From: Megamerina dolium | Taxonomy: Eukaryota; Arthropoda; Insecta; Diptera; Megamerinidae | NCBI GenBank assembly: GCA_963854835.1 | Contig: OY978525.1 | Location: 52,311,429-52,375,428, forward strand | Reading direction: 5' to 3' | Length of the DNA: 64,000 bases | Part shown: piece by piece, positions 18,281-32,940 of the stretch | How positions within the stretch are numbered: the first letter of the stretch is position 1 | Layout: each line of letters opens with the position of its first letter | Program-made: the position numbers and the translations under genes | The notes under the pieces: model-generated | Seen by the model: only the letters and a program-made list of their open reading frames with translations | Database searches by the model: none | What the model was told of the DNA's origin: nothing

Positions 18281-21200
18281 ATTCAAAATCCATTATTTTC
18301 ACTAAAAATCGTGAAGAAAGCAGATTGCTTACAAAATAAATTGTATTGAAGGGGCTCAAACAAGTAAATTAAAAATGAATTGATTTCATTGAAAAACGTG
18401 AAAAATACAAATTGTGGCTAAACCAAATTTTTTTGAAATTGCTGAAAAAGTCAAATTTAAAATCCATTATTTTCACTAAAAATCGTGAAAAAACAGATTG
18501 CTTACAAAATAAATTGTATTGAAGGGGCTCACACAAGTTAATTCAAAATGCATTATTTTCACTGAAAAACGTGGAAAATACAAATTTTGACAAAGCCAAA
18601 TTTATTTTGAAATTGCTGAAAAAGACAAATTCAAAATCCATTATTTTCACTAAAAATCGTGAAAAAAACAGATTGCTTACAAAATAAATTGTATTGAAGG
18701 GGCTCAAACAAGTAAATTCAAAATGAATTGATTTCATTAAAAAACGTGAAAAATACAAATTGTGGTTAAACCAAATTTTTTTGAAATTGCTGAAAAAGAC
18801 AAATTCAAAATCCATTATTTTCACTAAAAATCGTGCAAAAAGCATATTGCTTACAAAATAAATTGTATTGAAGGGGCTCAAACAAGTTAATTCAAAATGA
18901 ATTGATTTCATTGAAAAACGTGAAAAATACAAATTGTGGCTAAACCAAATTTTTTTGAAATTGCTGAAAAAGACAAATTCAAAATCCATTATTTTCACTA
19001 AAAATCGTGAAAAAAGCATATTGCTTACAAAATAAATTGTATTGAAGGGGTTCAAACAAGTAAATTCAAAATGAATTGATTTCATTAAAAAACGTGAAAA
19101 ATACAAATTGTGGCTAAACCAAATTTTTATGAAATTGCTGAAAAAGACAAATTCAAAATCCATTATTTTCACTAAAAATCGTAAAAAAAACAGATTGCTT
19201 ACAAAATAAATTGTATTGAAGGGGTTCAAACAAGTTAATTCAAAATGAATTGATTTCATTGAAAAACGTGAAAAATACAAATTGTGGCTAAACCAAATTT
19301 TTTTGAAATTGCTGAAAAAGACAAATTCAAAATCCATTATTTTCACTAAAAATCGTGAAGAAAGCAGATTGCTTACAAAATAAATTGTACTGAAGGGGCT
19401 CAAACAAGTAAATTCAAAATGAATTGATTTCATTGAAAAACGTGAAAAATACAAATTGTGGCTAAACCAAATTTTTATGAAATTGCTGAAAAAGACAAAT
19501 TCAAAATCCATTATTTTCACTAAAAATCGTGAAAAAAGCAGATTGCTTACAAAATAAATTGTACTGAAGGGGCTCAAACAAGTAAATTCAAAATGAATTG
19601 ATTTCATTGAAAATCGTGAAATTTACAAATTGTGGCTAAACCAAATTTTTTTTGAAATTGCTGAAAAAGACAAATTCAAAATCCATTATTTTCACTAAAA
19701 ATCGTGAAAAAAGCAGATTGCTTACAAAATAAATTGTATTGAAGGGGCTCAAACAAGTTAATTCAAAATGCATTATTTTCATTGAATATCGTGAGAAATA
19801 CAAATTGTGGTCAAAACAAATTTTTTTGAGAAGGTTGAAAAAAGCAAATTCAAAATCCATTACTTTAACTAAAAATAGTGAGAAAAACAGATTGCTTACA
19901 AAATAAATTGTATTGAAGGGGCTCAAACAAGTAAATTCAAAATGAATTGATTTCATTGAAAATCGTGAAATTTACAAATTGTGGCTAAACCAAATTTTTT
20001 TGAAATTGCTGAAAAAGACAAATTCAAAATCCATTATTTTCACTAAAAATCGTGAAAAAACAGATTGCTTACAAAATAAATTGTATTGAAGGGGCTCACA
20101 CAAGTTAATTCAAAATGTATTATTTTCACTGAAAAACGTGGAAAATACAAATTGTGGCTAAACCAAATTTTTTTGAAATTGCTGAAAAAGTCAAATTTAA
20201 AATCCATTATTTTCACTAAAAATCGTGAAAAAACAGATTGCTTACAAAATAAATTGTATTGAAGGGGCTCACACAAGTTAATTCAAAATGCATTATTTTC
20301 ACTGAAAAACGTGAAAAATACAAATTGTGGCTAAACCAAATTTTTATGAAATTGCTGAAAAAGACAAATTCAAAATCCATTATTTACACTAAAAATCGTG
20401 AAAAAAGCATATTGCTTACAAAATAAATTGTATTGAAGGGGCTCAAACAAGTAAATTCAAAATGAATTGATTTCATTGAAAATCGTGAAATTTACAAATT
20501 GTGGCTAAACCAAACTTTTTTGAAATTGCTGAAAAAGACAAATTCAAAATCCATTATTTTCACTAAAAATCGTGAAAAAAGCAGATTGCTTACAAAATAA
20601 ATTGTATTGAAGGGGCTCAAACAAGTAAATTAAAAATGAATTGATTTCATTGAAAAACGTGAAAAATACAAATTGTGGCTAAACCAAATTTTTTTGAAAT
20701 TGCTGAAAAAGTCAAATTTAAAATCCATTATTTTCACTAAAAATCGTGAAAAAACAGATTGCTTACAAAATAAATTGTATTGAAGGGGCTCACACAAGTT
20801 AATTCAAAATGCATTATTTTCACTGAAAAACGTGGAAAATACAAATTTTGGCTAAGCCAAATTTTTTTTGAAATTGCTGAAAAAGACAAATTCAAAATCC
20901 ATTATTTTCACTAAAAATCGTGAAAAAAACAGATTGCTTACAAAATAAATTGTATTGAAGGGGCTCAAACAAGTAAATTCAAAATGAATTGATTTCATTG
21001 AAAAACGTGAAAACTACAAATTGTGGCTAAACCAAATTTTTTTGAAATTGCTGAAAAAGACAAATTCAAAATCCATTATTTTCACTAAAAATCGTAAAAA
21101 AAAACAGATTGCTTACAAAATAAATTGTATTGAAGGGGTTCAAACAAGTTAATTCAAAATGAATTGATTTCATTGAAAAACGTGAAAAATACAAATTGTG

Positions 21201-24188
21201 GCTAAACCAAATTTTTATGAAATTGCTGAAAAAGACAAATTCAAAATCCATTATTTTCACTAAAAATCGTGAAAAAAGCATATTGCTTACAAAATAAATT
21301 GTATTGAAGGGGCTCAAACAAGTAAATTCAAAATGAATTGATTTCATTGAAAATCGTGAAATTTACAAATTGTGGCTAAACCAAATTTTTTTGAAATTGC
21401 TGAAAAAGACAAATTCAAAATCCATTATTTTCACTAAAAATCGTGAAAAAAGCATATTGCTTACAAAATAAATTGTATTGAAGGGGCTCAAACAAGTAAA
21501 TTCAAAATGAATTGATTTCATTGAAAATCGTGAAATTTACAAATTGTGGCTAAACCAAATTTTTATGAAATTGCTGAAAAAGACAAATTCAAAATCCATT
21601 ATTTTCACTAAAAATCGTGAAAAAAGCATATTGCTTACAAAATAAATTGTATTGAAGGGGCTCAAACAAGTAAATTCAAAATGAATTGATTTCATTGAAA
21701 AACGTGAAAAATACCAATTGTGGCTAAACCAAATTTTTATGAAATTGCTGAAAAAGACAAATTCAAAATCCATTATTTTCACTAAAAATCGTGAAAAAAG
21801 CAGATTGCTTACAAAATAAATTGTATTGTAGGGGCTCAAACAAGTAAATTCAAAATGAATTGATTTCATTGAAAAACGTGAAATTTTCAAATTGTGGCTA
21901 AACCAAATTTTTTTGAAATTGCTGAAAAAGACAAATTCAAAATCCATTATTTTCACTAAAAATCGTGAAAAAAGCATATTGCTTACAAAATAAATTGTAT
22001 TGTAGGGGCTCAAACAAGTAAATTCAAAATGAATTGATTTCATTGAAAATCGTGAAATTTACAAATTGTGGCTAAACCAAATTGTTATGAAATTGCTGAA
22101 AAAGACAAATTCAAAATCCATTATTTTCACTAAAAATCGTGAAAAAAGCAGATTGCTTACAAAATAAATTGTATTGTAGGGGCTCAAACAAGTAAATTCA
22201 AAATGAATTGATTTCATTGAAAATCGTGAAAATTTCAAATTGTGGCTAAACCAAATTTTTTTTGAAATTGCTGAAAAAGACAAATTCAAAATCCATTATT
22301 TTCACTAAAAATCGTGAAAAAAGCAGATTGCTTACAAAATAAATTGTATTGTAGGGGCTCACACAAGTTAATTCAAAATGCATTATTTTCATTGAAAAAC
22401 GTGGAAAATACAAATTGTGGCTAAACCAAATTTTTTTGAAATTGCTGAAAAAGTCAAATTTAAAATCCATTATTTTCACTAAAAATCGTGAAAAAAGCAT
22501 ATTGCTTACAAAATAAATTGTATTGAAGGGGTTCAAACAAGTAAATTCAAAATGAATTGATTTCATTGAAAATCGTGAAATTTACAAATTGTGGCTAAAC
22601 CAAATTTTTTTGAAATTGCTGAAAAAGACAAATTCAAAATCCATTATTTTCACTAAAAATCGTGAAAAAAGCAGATTGCTTACAAAATAAATTGTACTGA
22701 AGGGGCTCAAACAAGTAAATTCAAAATGAATTGATTTCATTGAAAAACGTGAAAAATACAAATTGTGGCTAAACCAAATTTTTATGAAATTGCTGAAAAA
22801 GACAAATTCAAAATCCATTATTTTCACTAAAAATCGTGAAAGAAGCAGATTGCTTACAAAATAAATTGTATTGTAGGGGCTCAAACAAGTAAATTCAAAA
22901 TGAATTGATTTCATTGAAAATCGTGAAATTTCCAAATTGTGGCTAAACCAAATTTTTTTGAAATTGCTGAAAAAGACAAATTCAAAATCCATTATTTTCA
23001 CTAAAAATCGTGAAAAAAGCATATTGCTTACAAAATAAATTGTATTGTAGGGGCTCAAACAAGTAAATTCAAAATGAATTGATTTCATTGAAAAACGTGA
23101 AAAATACAAATTTTGGCTAAACCAAATTTTTATGAAATTGCTGAAAAAGACAAATTCAAAATCCATTATTTTCACTAAAAATCGTGAAAAAAGCATATTG
23201 CTTACAAAATAAATTGTATTGAAGGAGCTCAAACAAGTAAATTCAAAATGAATTGATTTCATTGAAAATCGTGAATAATACAAATTGTGGCTAAACCAAA
23301 TTTTTTTGAAATTGCTGAAAAAGACAAATTCAAAATCCATTATTTTCACTAAAAATCGTGAAAAAATCATATTGCTTACAAAATAAATTGTATTGAAGGA
23401 GCTCAAACAAGTAAATTCAAAATGAATTGATTTCATTGAAAATCGTGAAATTTACAAATTGTGGCTAAACCAAATTTTTTTGAAATTGCTGAAAAAGACA
23501 AATTCAAAATCCATTATTTTCACTAAAAATCGTGAAAAAGCAGATTGCTTACAAAATAAATTGTATTGAAGGGGCTCAAACAAGTAAATTCAAAATGAAT
23601 TGATTTCATTGAAAAACGTGAAAAATACAAATTTGGCTAAACCAAATTTTTATGAAATTGCAGAAAAAGACAAATTCAAAGTCCATTATTTTCACTAAAA
23701 ATCGTAAAAAAAAACAGATTGCTTACAAAATAAATTGTATTGAAGGGGTTCAAACAAGTTAATTCAAAATGAATTGATTTCATTGAAAAACGTGAAAAAT
23801 ACAAATTGTAGCTAAACCAAATTTTTTTGAGATTGCTGAAAAAGACAAATTCAAAATCCATTATTTTCACTAAAAATCGTGAAAAAATCAGATTGCTTAC
23901 AAAATAAATTGTACTGAAGGGGCTCAAACAAGTAAATTCAAAATGACTTGATTTCATTGAAAAACGTGAGAAATACAAATTGTGGCTAAACCAAATTTTT
24001 ATGAAATTGCTGAAAAAGACAAATTCAAAATCCATTATTTTCACTAAAAATCGTGAAAAAAGCAGATTGCTTACAAAATAAATTGTATTGTAGGGGCTCA
24101 AACAAGTAAATTCAAAATGAATTGATTTCATTGAAAAACGTGAAATTTTCAAATTGTGGCTAAACCAAATTTTTTTGAAATTGCTGAA
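18281..24188. repeat. Roughly 6-kb segmental duplication in family B, copy 1
   Basis: Matches 24720-30280. The offset is 6439 at the start, changes to 6264 after a dimer present near 20930-21105 that copy 2 lacks, and to 6090 after a second dimer present near 23600-23780 only in copy 1. Shared rare features include TTTTGACAAAGCC near 18590/25023, the GAATATCGTGAGAAATAC monomer near 19790/26226, and GACTTG near 23944/30034. Confidence 0.88.
19785..19895. repeat. Relict A-like monomer inside family B
   Basis: A distinctive pair reads GAATATCGTGAGAAATAC, GTGGTCAAAACAAATTTTTT, GAGAAGGTTGAAAAAAGC, ending in CATTACTTTAACTAAAAATA. It is closer to family A (GAGGAGGCTTGAAC) than the usual b2. Other copies are near 13305-13415, 17305-17405, 26225-26330, 35410-35520, 42235-42340 and 48710-48815, so it marks the larger duplications. 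Confidence 0.8.
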
Positions 24189-24719
24189 AAAAGCAAATAA
24201 AAAATCCATTATTTTCACTATAAATCGTGAAAAAAGCAGATTGCTTACAAAATAAATTGTATTGAAAGGGCTCAAGCAAGTAAATTCAAAATGAATTGAT
24301 TTCATTGAAAATCGTGAAATTTACAAATTGTGGCTAAACCAAATTTTTTTGAAATTGCTGAAAAAGACAAATTCAAAATCCATTATTTTCACTAAAAATC
24401 GTGAAAAAAGCATATTGCTTACAAAATAAATTGTATTGAAGGGGCTCAAACAAGTAAATTAAAAATGAATTGATTTCATTGAAAATCGTGAAATTTACAA
24501 ATTGTGGCTATACCAAATTTTTTTTGAAATTGCTGAAAAAGACAAATTCAAAATCCATTATTTTCACTAAAAATCGTGAAAAAAGCAGATTGCTTACAAA
24601 ATAAATTGTATTGAAGGGGCTCAAACAAGTTAATTCAAAATGAATTGATTTCATTGAAAATCGTGAAATTTACAAATTGTGGCTAAACCAAACTTTTTTG
24701 AAATTGCCTTAAAAGACAA

Positions 24720-27700
24720 ATTCAAAATCCATTATTTTCACTAAAAATCGTGAAGAAAGCAGATTGCTTACAAAATAAATTGTATTGAAGGGGCTCAAAC
24801 AAGTAAATTAAAAATGAATTGATTTCATTGAAAAACGTGAAAAATACAAATTGTGGCTAAACCAAATTTTTTTGAAATTGCTGAAAAAGTCAAATTTAAA
24901 ATCCATTATTTTCACTAAAAATCGTGAAAAAACAGATTGCTTACAAAATAAATTGTATTGAAGGGGCTCACACAAGTTAATTCAAAATGCATTATTTTCA
25001 CTGAAAAACGTGGAAAATACAAATTTTGACAAAGCCAAATTTTTTTTGAAATTGCTGAAAAAGACAAATTCAAAATCCATTATTTTCACTAAAAATCGTG
25101 AAAAAAACAGATTGCTTACAAAATAAATTGTATTGAAGGGGCTCAAACAAGTAAATTCAAAATGAATTGATTTCATTGAAAAACGTGAAAAATACAAATT
25201 GTGGTTAAACCAAATTTTTTTGAAATTGCTGAAAAAGACAAATTCAAAATCCATTATTTTCACTAAAAATCGTGCAAAAAGCATATTGCTTACAAAATAA
25301 ATTGTATTGAAGGGGCTCAAACAAGTTAATTCAAAATGAATTGATTTCATTGAAAAACGTGAAAAATACAAATTGTGGCTAAACCAAATTTTTTTGAAAT
25401 TGCTGAAAAAGACAAATTCAAAATCCATTATTTTCACTAAAAATCGTGAAAAAAGCATATTGCTTACAAAATAAATTGTATTGAAGGGGTTCAAACAAGT
25501 AAATTCAAAATGAATTGATTTCATTAAAAAACGTGAAAAATACAAATTGTGGCTAAACCAAATTTTTATGAAATTGCTGAAAAAGACAAATTCAAAATCC
25601 ATTATTTTCACTAAAAATCGTAAAAAAAACAGATTGCTTACAAAATAAATTGTATTGAAGGGGTTCAAACAAGTTAATTCAAAATGAATTGATTTCATTG
25701 AAAAACGTGAAAAATACAAATTGTGGCTAAACCAAATTTTTTTGAAATTGCTGAAAAAGACAAATTCAAAATCCATTATTTTCACTAAAAATCGTGAAGA
25801 AAGCAGATTGCTTACAAAATAAATTGTACTGAAGGGGCTCAAACAAGTAAATTCAAAATGAATTGATTTCATTGAAAAACGTGAAAAATACAAATTGTGG
25901 CTAAACCAAATTTTTATGAAATTGCTGAAAAAGACAAATTCAAAATCCATTATTTTCACTAAAAATCGTGAAAAAAGCAGATTGCTTACAAAATAAATTG
26001 TACTGAAGGGGCTCAAACAAGTAAATTCAAAATGAATTGATTTCATTGAAAATCGTGAAATTTACAAATTGTGGCTAAACCAAATTTTTTTTGAAATTGC
26101 TGAAAAAGACAAATTCAAAATCCATTATTTTCACTAAAAATCGTGAAAAAAGCAGATTGCTTACAAAATAAATTGTATTGAAGGGGCTCAAACAAGTTAA
26201 TTCAAAATGCATTATTTTCATTGAATATCGTGAGAAATACAAATTGTGGTCAAAACAAATTTTTTTGAGAAGGTTGAAAAAAGCAAATTCAAAATCCATT
26301 ACTTTAACTAAAAATAGTGAGAAAAACAGATTGCTTACAAAATAAATTGTATTGAAGGGGCTCAAACAAGTAAATTCAAAATGAATTGATTTCATTGAAA
26401 ATCGTGAAATTTACAAATTGTGGCTAAACCAAATTTTTTTGAAATTGCTGAAAAAGACAAATTCAAAATCCATTATTTTCACTAAAAATCGTGAAAAAAC
26501 AGATTGCTTACAAAATAAATTGTATTGAAGGGGCTCACACAAGTTAATTCAAAATGTATTATTTTCACTGAAAAACGTGGAAAATACAAATTGTGGCTAA
26601 ACCAAATTTTTTTGAAATTGCTGAAAAAGTCAAATTTAAAATCCATTATTTTCACTAAAAATCGTGAAAAAACAGATTGCTTACAAAATAAATTGTATTG
26701 AAGGGGCTCACACAAGTTAATTCAAAATGCATTATTTTCACTGAAAAACGTGAAAAATACAAATTGTGGCTAAACCAAATTTTTATGAAATTGCTGAAAA
26801 AGACAAATTCAAAATCCATTATTTACACTAAAAATCGTGAAAAAAGCATATTGCTTACAAAATAAATTGTATTGAAGGGGCTCAAACAAGTAAATTCAAA
26901 ATGAATTGATTTCATTGAAAATCGTGAAATTTACAAATTGTGGCTAAACCAAACTTTTTTGAAATTGCTGAAAAAGACAAATTCAAAATCCATTATTTTC
27001 ACTAAAAATCGTGAAAAAAGCAGATTGCTTACAAAATAAATTGTATTGAAGGGGCTCAAACAAGTAAATTAAAAATGAATTGATTTCATTGAAAAACGTG
27101 AAAAATACAAATTGTGGCTAAACCAAATTTTTTTGAAATTGCTGAAAAAGTCAAATTTAAAATCCATTATTTTCACTAAAAATCGTGAAAAAACAGATTG
27201 CTTACAAAATAAATTGTATTGAAGGGGCTCACACAAGTTAATTCAAAATGCATTATTTTCACTGAAAAACGTGGAAAATACAAATTTTGGCTAAGCCAAA
27301 TTTTTTTTGAAATTGCTGAAAAAGACAAATTCAAAATCCATTATTTTCACTAAAAATCGTGAAAAAAACAGATTGCTTACAAAATAAATTGTATTGAAGG
27401 GGTTCAAACAAGTTAATTCAAAATGAATTGATTTCATTGAAAAACGTGAAAAATACAAATTGTGGCTAAACCAAATTTTTATGAAATTGCTGAAAAAGAC
27501 AAATTCAAAATCCATTATTTTCACTAAAAATCGTGAAAAAAGCATATTGCTTACAAAATAAATTGTATTGAAGGGGCTCAAACAAGTAAATTCAAAATGA
27601 ATTGATTTCATTGAAAATCGTGAAATTTACAAATTGTGGCTAAACCAAATTTTTTTGAAATTGCTGAAAAAGACAAATTCAAAATCCATTATTTTCACTA

Positions 27701-30280
27701 AAAATCGTGAAAAAAGCATATTGCTTACAAAATAAATTGTATTGAAGGGGCTCAAACAAGTAAATTCAAAATGAATTGATTTCATTGAAAATCGTGAAAT
27801 TTACAAATTGTGGCTAAACCAAATTTTTATGAAATTGCTGAAAAAGACAAATTCAAAATCCATTATTTTCACTAAAAATCGTGAAAAAAGCATATTGCTT
27901 ACAAAATAAATTGTATTGAAGGGGCTCAAACAAGTAAATTCAAAATGAATTGATTTCATTGAAAAACGTGAAAAATACCAATTGTGGCTAAACCAAATTT
28001 TTATGAAATTGCTGAAAAAGACAAATTCAAAATCCATTATTTTCACTAAAAATCGTGAAAAAAGCAGATTGCTTACAAAATAAATTGTATTGTAGGGGCT
28101 CAAACAAGTAAATTCAAAATGAATTGATTTCATTGAAAAACGTGAAATTTTCAAATTGTGGCTAAACCAAATTTTTTTGAAATTGCTGAAAAAGACAAAT
28201 TCAAAATCCATTATTTTCACTAAAAATCGTGAAAAAAGCATATTGCTTACAAAATAAATTGTATTGTAGGGGCTCAAACAAGTAAATTCAAAATGAATTG
28301 ATTTCATTGAAAATCGTGAAATTTACAAATTGTGGCTAAACCAAATTGTTATGAAATTGCTGAAAAAGACAAATTCAAAATCCATTATTTTCACTAAAAA
28401 TCGTGAAAAAAGCAGATTGCTTACAAAATAAATTGTATTGTAGGGGCTCAAACAAGTAAATTCAAAATGAATTGATTTCATTGAAAATCGTGAAAATTTC
28501 AAATTGTGGCTAAACCAAATTTTTTTTGAAATTGCTGAAAAAGACAAATTCAAAATCCATTATTTTCACTAAAAATCGTGAAAAAAGCAGATTGCTTACA
28601 AAATAAATTGTATTGTAGGGGCTCACACAAGTTAATTCAAAATGCATTATTTTCATTGAAAAACGTGGAAAATACAAATTGTGGCTAAACCAAATTTTTT
28701 TGAAATTGCTGAAAAAGTCAAATTTAAAATCCATTATTTTCACTAAAAATCGTGAAAAAAGCATATTGCTTACAAAATAAATTGTATTGAAGGGGTTCAA
28801 ACAAGTAAATTCAAAATGAATTGATTTCATTGAAAATCGTGAAATTTACAAATTGTGGCTAAACCAAATTTTTTTGAAATTGCTGAAAAAGACAAATTCA
28901 AAATCCATTATTTTCACTAAAAATCGTGAAAAAAGCAGATTGCTTACAAAATAAATTGTATTGTAGGGGCTCAAACAAGTAAATTCAAAATGAATTGATT
29001 TCATTGAAAAACGTGAAAAATACAAATTGTGGCTAAACCAAATTTTTATGAAATTGCTGAAAAAGACAAATTCAAAATCCATTATTTTCACTAAAAATCG
29101 TGAAAGAAGCAGATTGCTTACAAAATAAATTGTATTGTAGGGGCTCAAACAAGTAAATTCAAAATGAATTGATTTCATTGAAAATCGTGAAATTTCCAAA
29201 TTGTGGCTAAACCAAATTTTTTTGAAATTGCTGAAAAAGACAAATTCAAAATCCATTATTTTCACTAAAAATCGTGAAAAAAGCATATTGCTTACAAAAT
29301 AAATTGTATTGTAGGGGCTCAAACAAGTAAATTCAAAATGAATTGATTTCATTGAAAAACGTGAAAAATACAAATTGTGGCTAAACCAAATTTTTATGAA
29401 ATTGCTGAAAAAGACAAATTCAAAATCCATTATTTTCACTAAAAATCGTGAAAAAAGCATATTGCTTACAAAATAAATTGTATTGAAGGAGCTCAAACAA
29501 GTAAATTCAAAATGAATTGATTTCATTGAAAATCGTGAATAATACAAATTGTGGCTAAACCAAATTTTTTTGAAATTGCTGAAAAAGACAAATTCAAAAT
29601 CCATTATTTTCACTAAAAATCGTGAAAAAATCATATTGCTTACAAAATAAATTGTATTGAAGGAGCTCAAACAAGTAAATTCAAAATGAATTGATTTCAT
29701 TGAAAATCGTGAAATTTACAAATTGTGGCTAAACCAAATTTTTTTGAAATTGCTGAAAAAGACAAATTCAAAATCCATTATTTTCACTAAAAATCGTGAA
29801 AAAGCAGATTGCTTACAAAATAAATTGTATTGAAGGGGCTCAAACAAGTAAATTCAAAATGAATTGATTTCATTGAAAAACGTGAAAAATACAAATTGTA
29901 GCTAAACCAAATTTTTTTGAGATTGCTGAAAAAGACAAATTCAAAATCCATTATTTTCACTAAAAATCGTGAAAAAATCAGATTGCTTACAAAATAAATT
30001 GTACTGAAGGGGCTCAAACAAGTAAATTCAAAATGACTTGAATTCATTGAAAAACGTGAGAAATACAAATTGTGGCTAAACCAAATTTTTATGAAATTGC
30101 TGAAAAAGACAAATTCAAAATCCATTATTTTCACTAAAAATCGTGAAAAAAGCAGATTGCTTACAAAATAAATTGTATTGTAGGGGCTCAAACAAGTAAA
30201 TTCAAAATGAATTGATTTCATTGAAAAACGTGAAATTTTCAAATTGTGGCTAAACCAAATTTTTTTGAAATTGCTGAAAA
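24720..30280. repeat. Roughly 6-kb segmental duplication in family B, copy 2
   Basis: Copy of 18281-24188 with two fewer dimers. Correspondence ends where copy 1 has AAAAAAGCAAATAAAAAATCC (near 24188) and copy 2 has AAAAAGTCAAATTTAAAATCC (near 30280). Copy 2 also has TTGTATTGTAGGGG near 28960 where copy 1 has TTGTACTGAAGGGG. Confidence 0.86.
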
Positions 30281-31559
30281 AGTCAAATTTAAAATCCATT
30301 ATTTTCACTAAAAATCGTGAAAAAACAGATTGCTTACAAAATAAATTGTATTGTAGGGGCTCAAACAAGTTAATTCAAAATCCATTATTTTCACTAAAAA
30401 TCGTGAAGAAAGCAGATTGCTTACAAAATAAATTGTATTGAAGGGGCTCAAACAAGTAAATTAAAAATGAATTGATTTCATTGAAAAACGTGAAAAATAC
30501 AAATTGTGGCTAAACCAAATTTTTTTGAAATTGCTGAAAAAGTCAAATTTAAAATCCATTATTTTCACTAAAAATCGTGAAAAAACAGATTGCTTACAAA
30601 ATAAATTGTATTGTAGGGGCTCAAACAAGTTAATTCAAAATCCATTATTTTCACTAAAAATCCTGAAGAAAGCAGATTGCTTACAAAATAAATTGTATTG
30701 AAGGGGCTCAAACAAGTAAATTAAAAATGAATTGATTTCATTGAAAAACGTGAAAAATACAAATTGTGGCTAAACCAAATTTTTTTGAAATTGCTGAAAA
30801 AGTCAAATTTAAAATCCATTATTTTCACTAAAAATCGTGAAAAAACAGATTGCTTACAAAATAAATTGTATTGTAGGGGCTCAAACAAGTAAATTCAAAA
30901 TGAATTGATTTCATTGAAAATCGTGAAATTTACAAATTGTGGCTAAACCAAATTGTTATGAAATTGCTGAAAAAGACAAATTCAAAATCCATTATTTTCA
31001 CTAAAAATCGTGAAAAAAGCAGATTGCTTACAAAATAAATTGTATTGTGGGGCTCAAACAAGTAAATTCAAAATGAATTGATTTCATTGAAAATCGTGAA
31101 AATTTCAAATTGTGGCTAAACCAAATTTTTTTTGAAATTGCTGAAAAAGACAAATTCAAAATCCATTATTTTCACTAAAAATCGTGAAAAAAGCAGATTG
31201 CTTACAAAATAAATTGTATTGTAGGGGCTCAAACAAGTAAATTCAAAATGAATTGATTTCATTGAAAATCGTGAAATTTACAAATTGTGGCTAAACCAAA
31301 TTGTTATGAAATTGCTGAAAAAGACAAATTCAAAATCCATTATTTTCACTAAAAATCGTGAAAAAAGCAGATTGCTTACAAAATAAATTGTATTGTAGGG
31401 GCTCAAACAAGTAAATTCAAAATGAATTGATTTCATTGAAAATCGTGAAAAATTCAAATTGTGGCTAAACCAAATTTTTTTTGAAATTGCTGAAAAAGAC
31501 AAATTCAAAATCCATTATTTTCACTAAAAATCGTGAAAAAAGCAGATTGCTTACAAAAT

Positions 31560-32940
31560 AAATTGTATTGTAGGGGCTCAAACAAGTAAATTCAAAATGA
31601 ATTGATTTCATTGAAAATCGTGAAATTTACAAATTGTGGCTAAACCAAATTGTTATGAAATTGCTGAAAAAGACAAATTCAAAATCCATTATTTTCACTA
31701 AAAATCGTGAAAAAAGCAGATTGCTTACAAAATAAATTGTATTGTAGGGGCTCACACAAGTTAATTCAAAATGCATTATTTTCACTGAAAAACGTGGAAA
31801 ATACAAATTGTGGCTAAACCAAATTTTTTTGAAATTGCTGAAAAAGTCAAATTTAAAATCCATTATTTTCACTAAAAATCGTGAAAAAAGCATATTGTTT
31901 ACAAAATAAATTGTATTGAAGGGGTTCAAACAAGTAAATTCAAAATGAATTGATTTCATTAAAAAACGTGAAAAATACAAATTGTGGCTAAACCAAATTT
32001 TTTTGAAATTGCTGAAAAAGACAAATTCAAAATCCATTATTTTCACTAAAAATCGTGAAAAAACAGATTGCTTACAAAATAAATTGTATTGTAGGGGCTC
32101 AAACAAGTAAATTCAAAATGAATTGATTTCATTGAAAATCGTGAAATTTACAAATTGTGGCTAAACCAAATTTTTTTGAAATTGCTGAAAAAGACAAATT
32201 CAAAATCCATTATTTTCACTAAAAATCGTGAAAAAACAGATTGCTTACAAAATAAATTGTATTGTAGGGGCTCAAACAAGTAAATTCAAAATGAATTGAT
32301 TTCATTGAAAATCGTGAAATTTACAAATTGTGGCTAAACCAAATTGTTATGAAATTGCTGAAAAAGACAAATTCAAAATCCATTATTTTCACTAAAAATC
32401 GTGAAAAAAGCAGATTGCTTACAAAATAAATTGTATTGTAGGGGCTCAAACAAGTAAATTCAAAATGAATTGATTTCATTGAAAATCGTGAAATTTTCAA
32501 ATTTTTTTTGAAATTGCTGAAAAAGACAAATTCAAAATCCATTATTTTCACTAAAAATCGTGAAAAAAGCAGATTGCTTACAAAATAAATTGTATTGTAG
32601 GGGCTCACACAAGTTAATTCAAAATGCATTATTTTCACTGAAAAACGTGGAAAATACAAATTGTGGCTAAACCAAATTTTTTTGAAATTGCTGAAAAAGT
32701 CAAATTTAAAATCCATTATTTTCACTAAAAATCGTGAAAAAAGCATATTGCTTACAAAATAAATTGTATTGAAGGGGTTCAAACAAGTAAATTCAAAATG
32801 AATTGATTTCATTAAAAAACGTGAAAAATACAAATTGTGGCTAAACCAAATTTTTATGAAATTGCTGAAAAAGACAAATTCAAAATCCATTATTTTCACT
32901 AAAAATCGTAAAAAAAAAACAGATTGCTTACAAAATAAAT
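31560..32940. repeat. 1,377-bp tandem duplication in family B, copy 1
   Basis: Aligns with 32941-34317 at a constant offset of 1377. Both copies contain a rare b2 deletion (ATTTTCAAATTTTTTTTGAAA, near 32494) and a CGTAAAAAAAAACAG run near 32907. The period is eight dimers minus the deleted bases. Confidence 0.87.

Noticed and set aside
18543..19607. A 354-codon minus-strand protein with Phe-rich 58-residue repeats (also at 24982-26046)
   Set aside because: It is the satellite dimer read in its one open frame. Many changes between units alter residues, and frame-breaking T-run changes are common. No start context, splice structure or known domain is visible.
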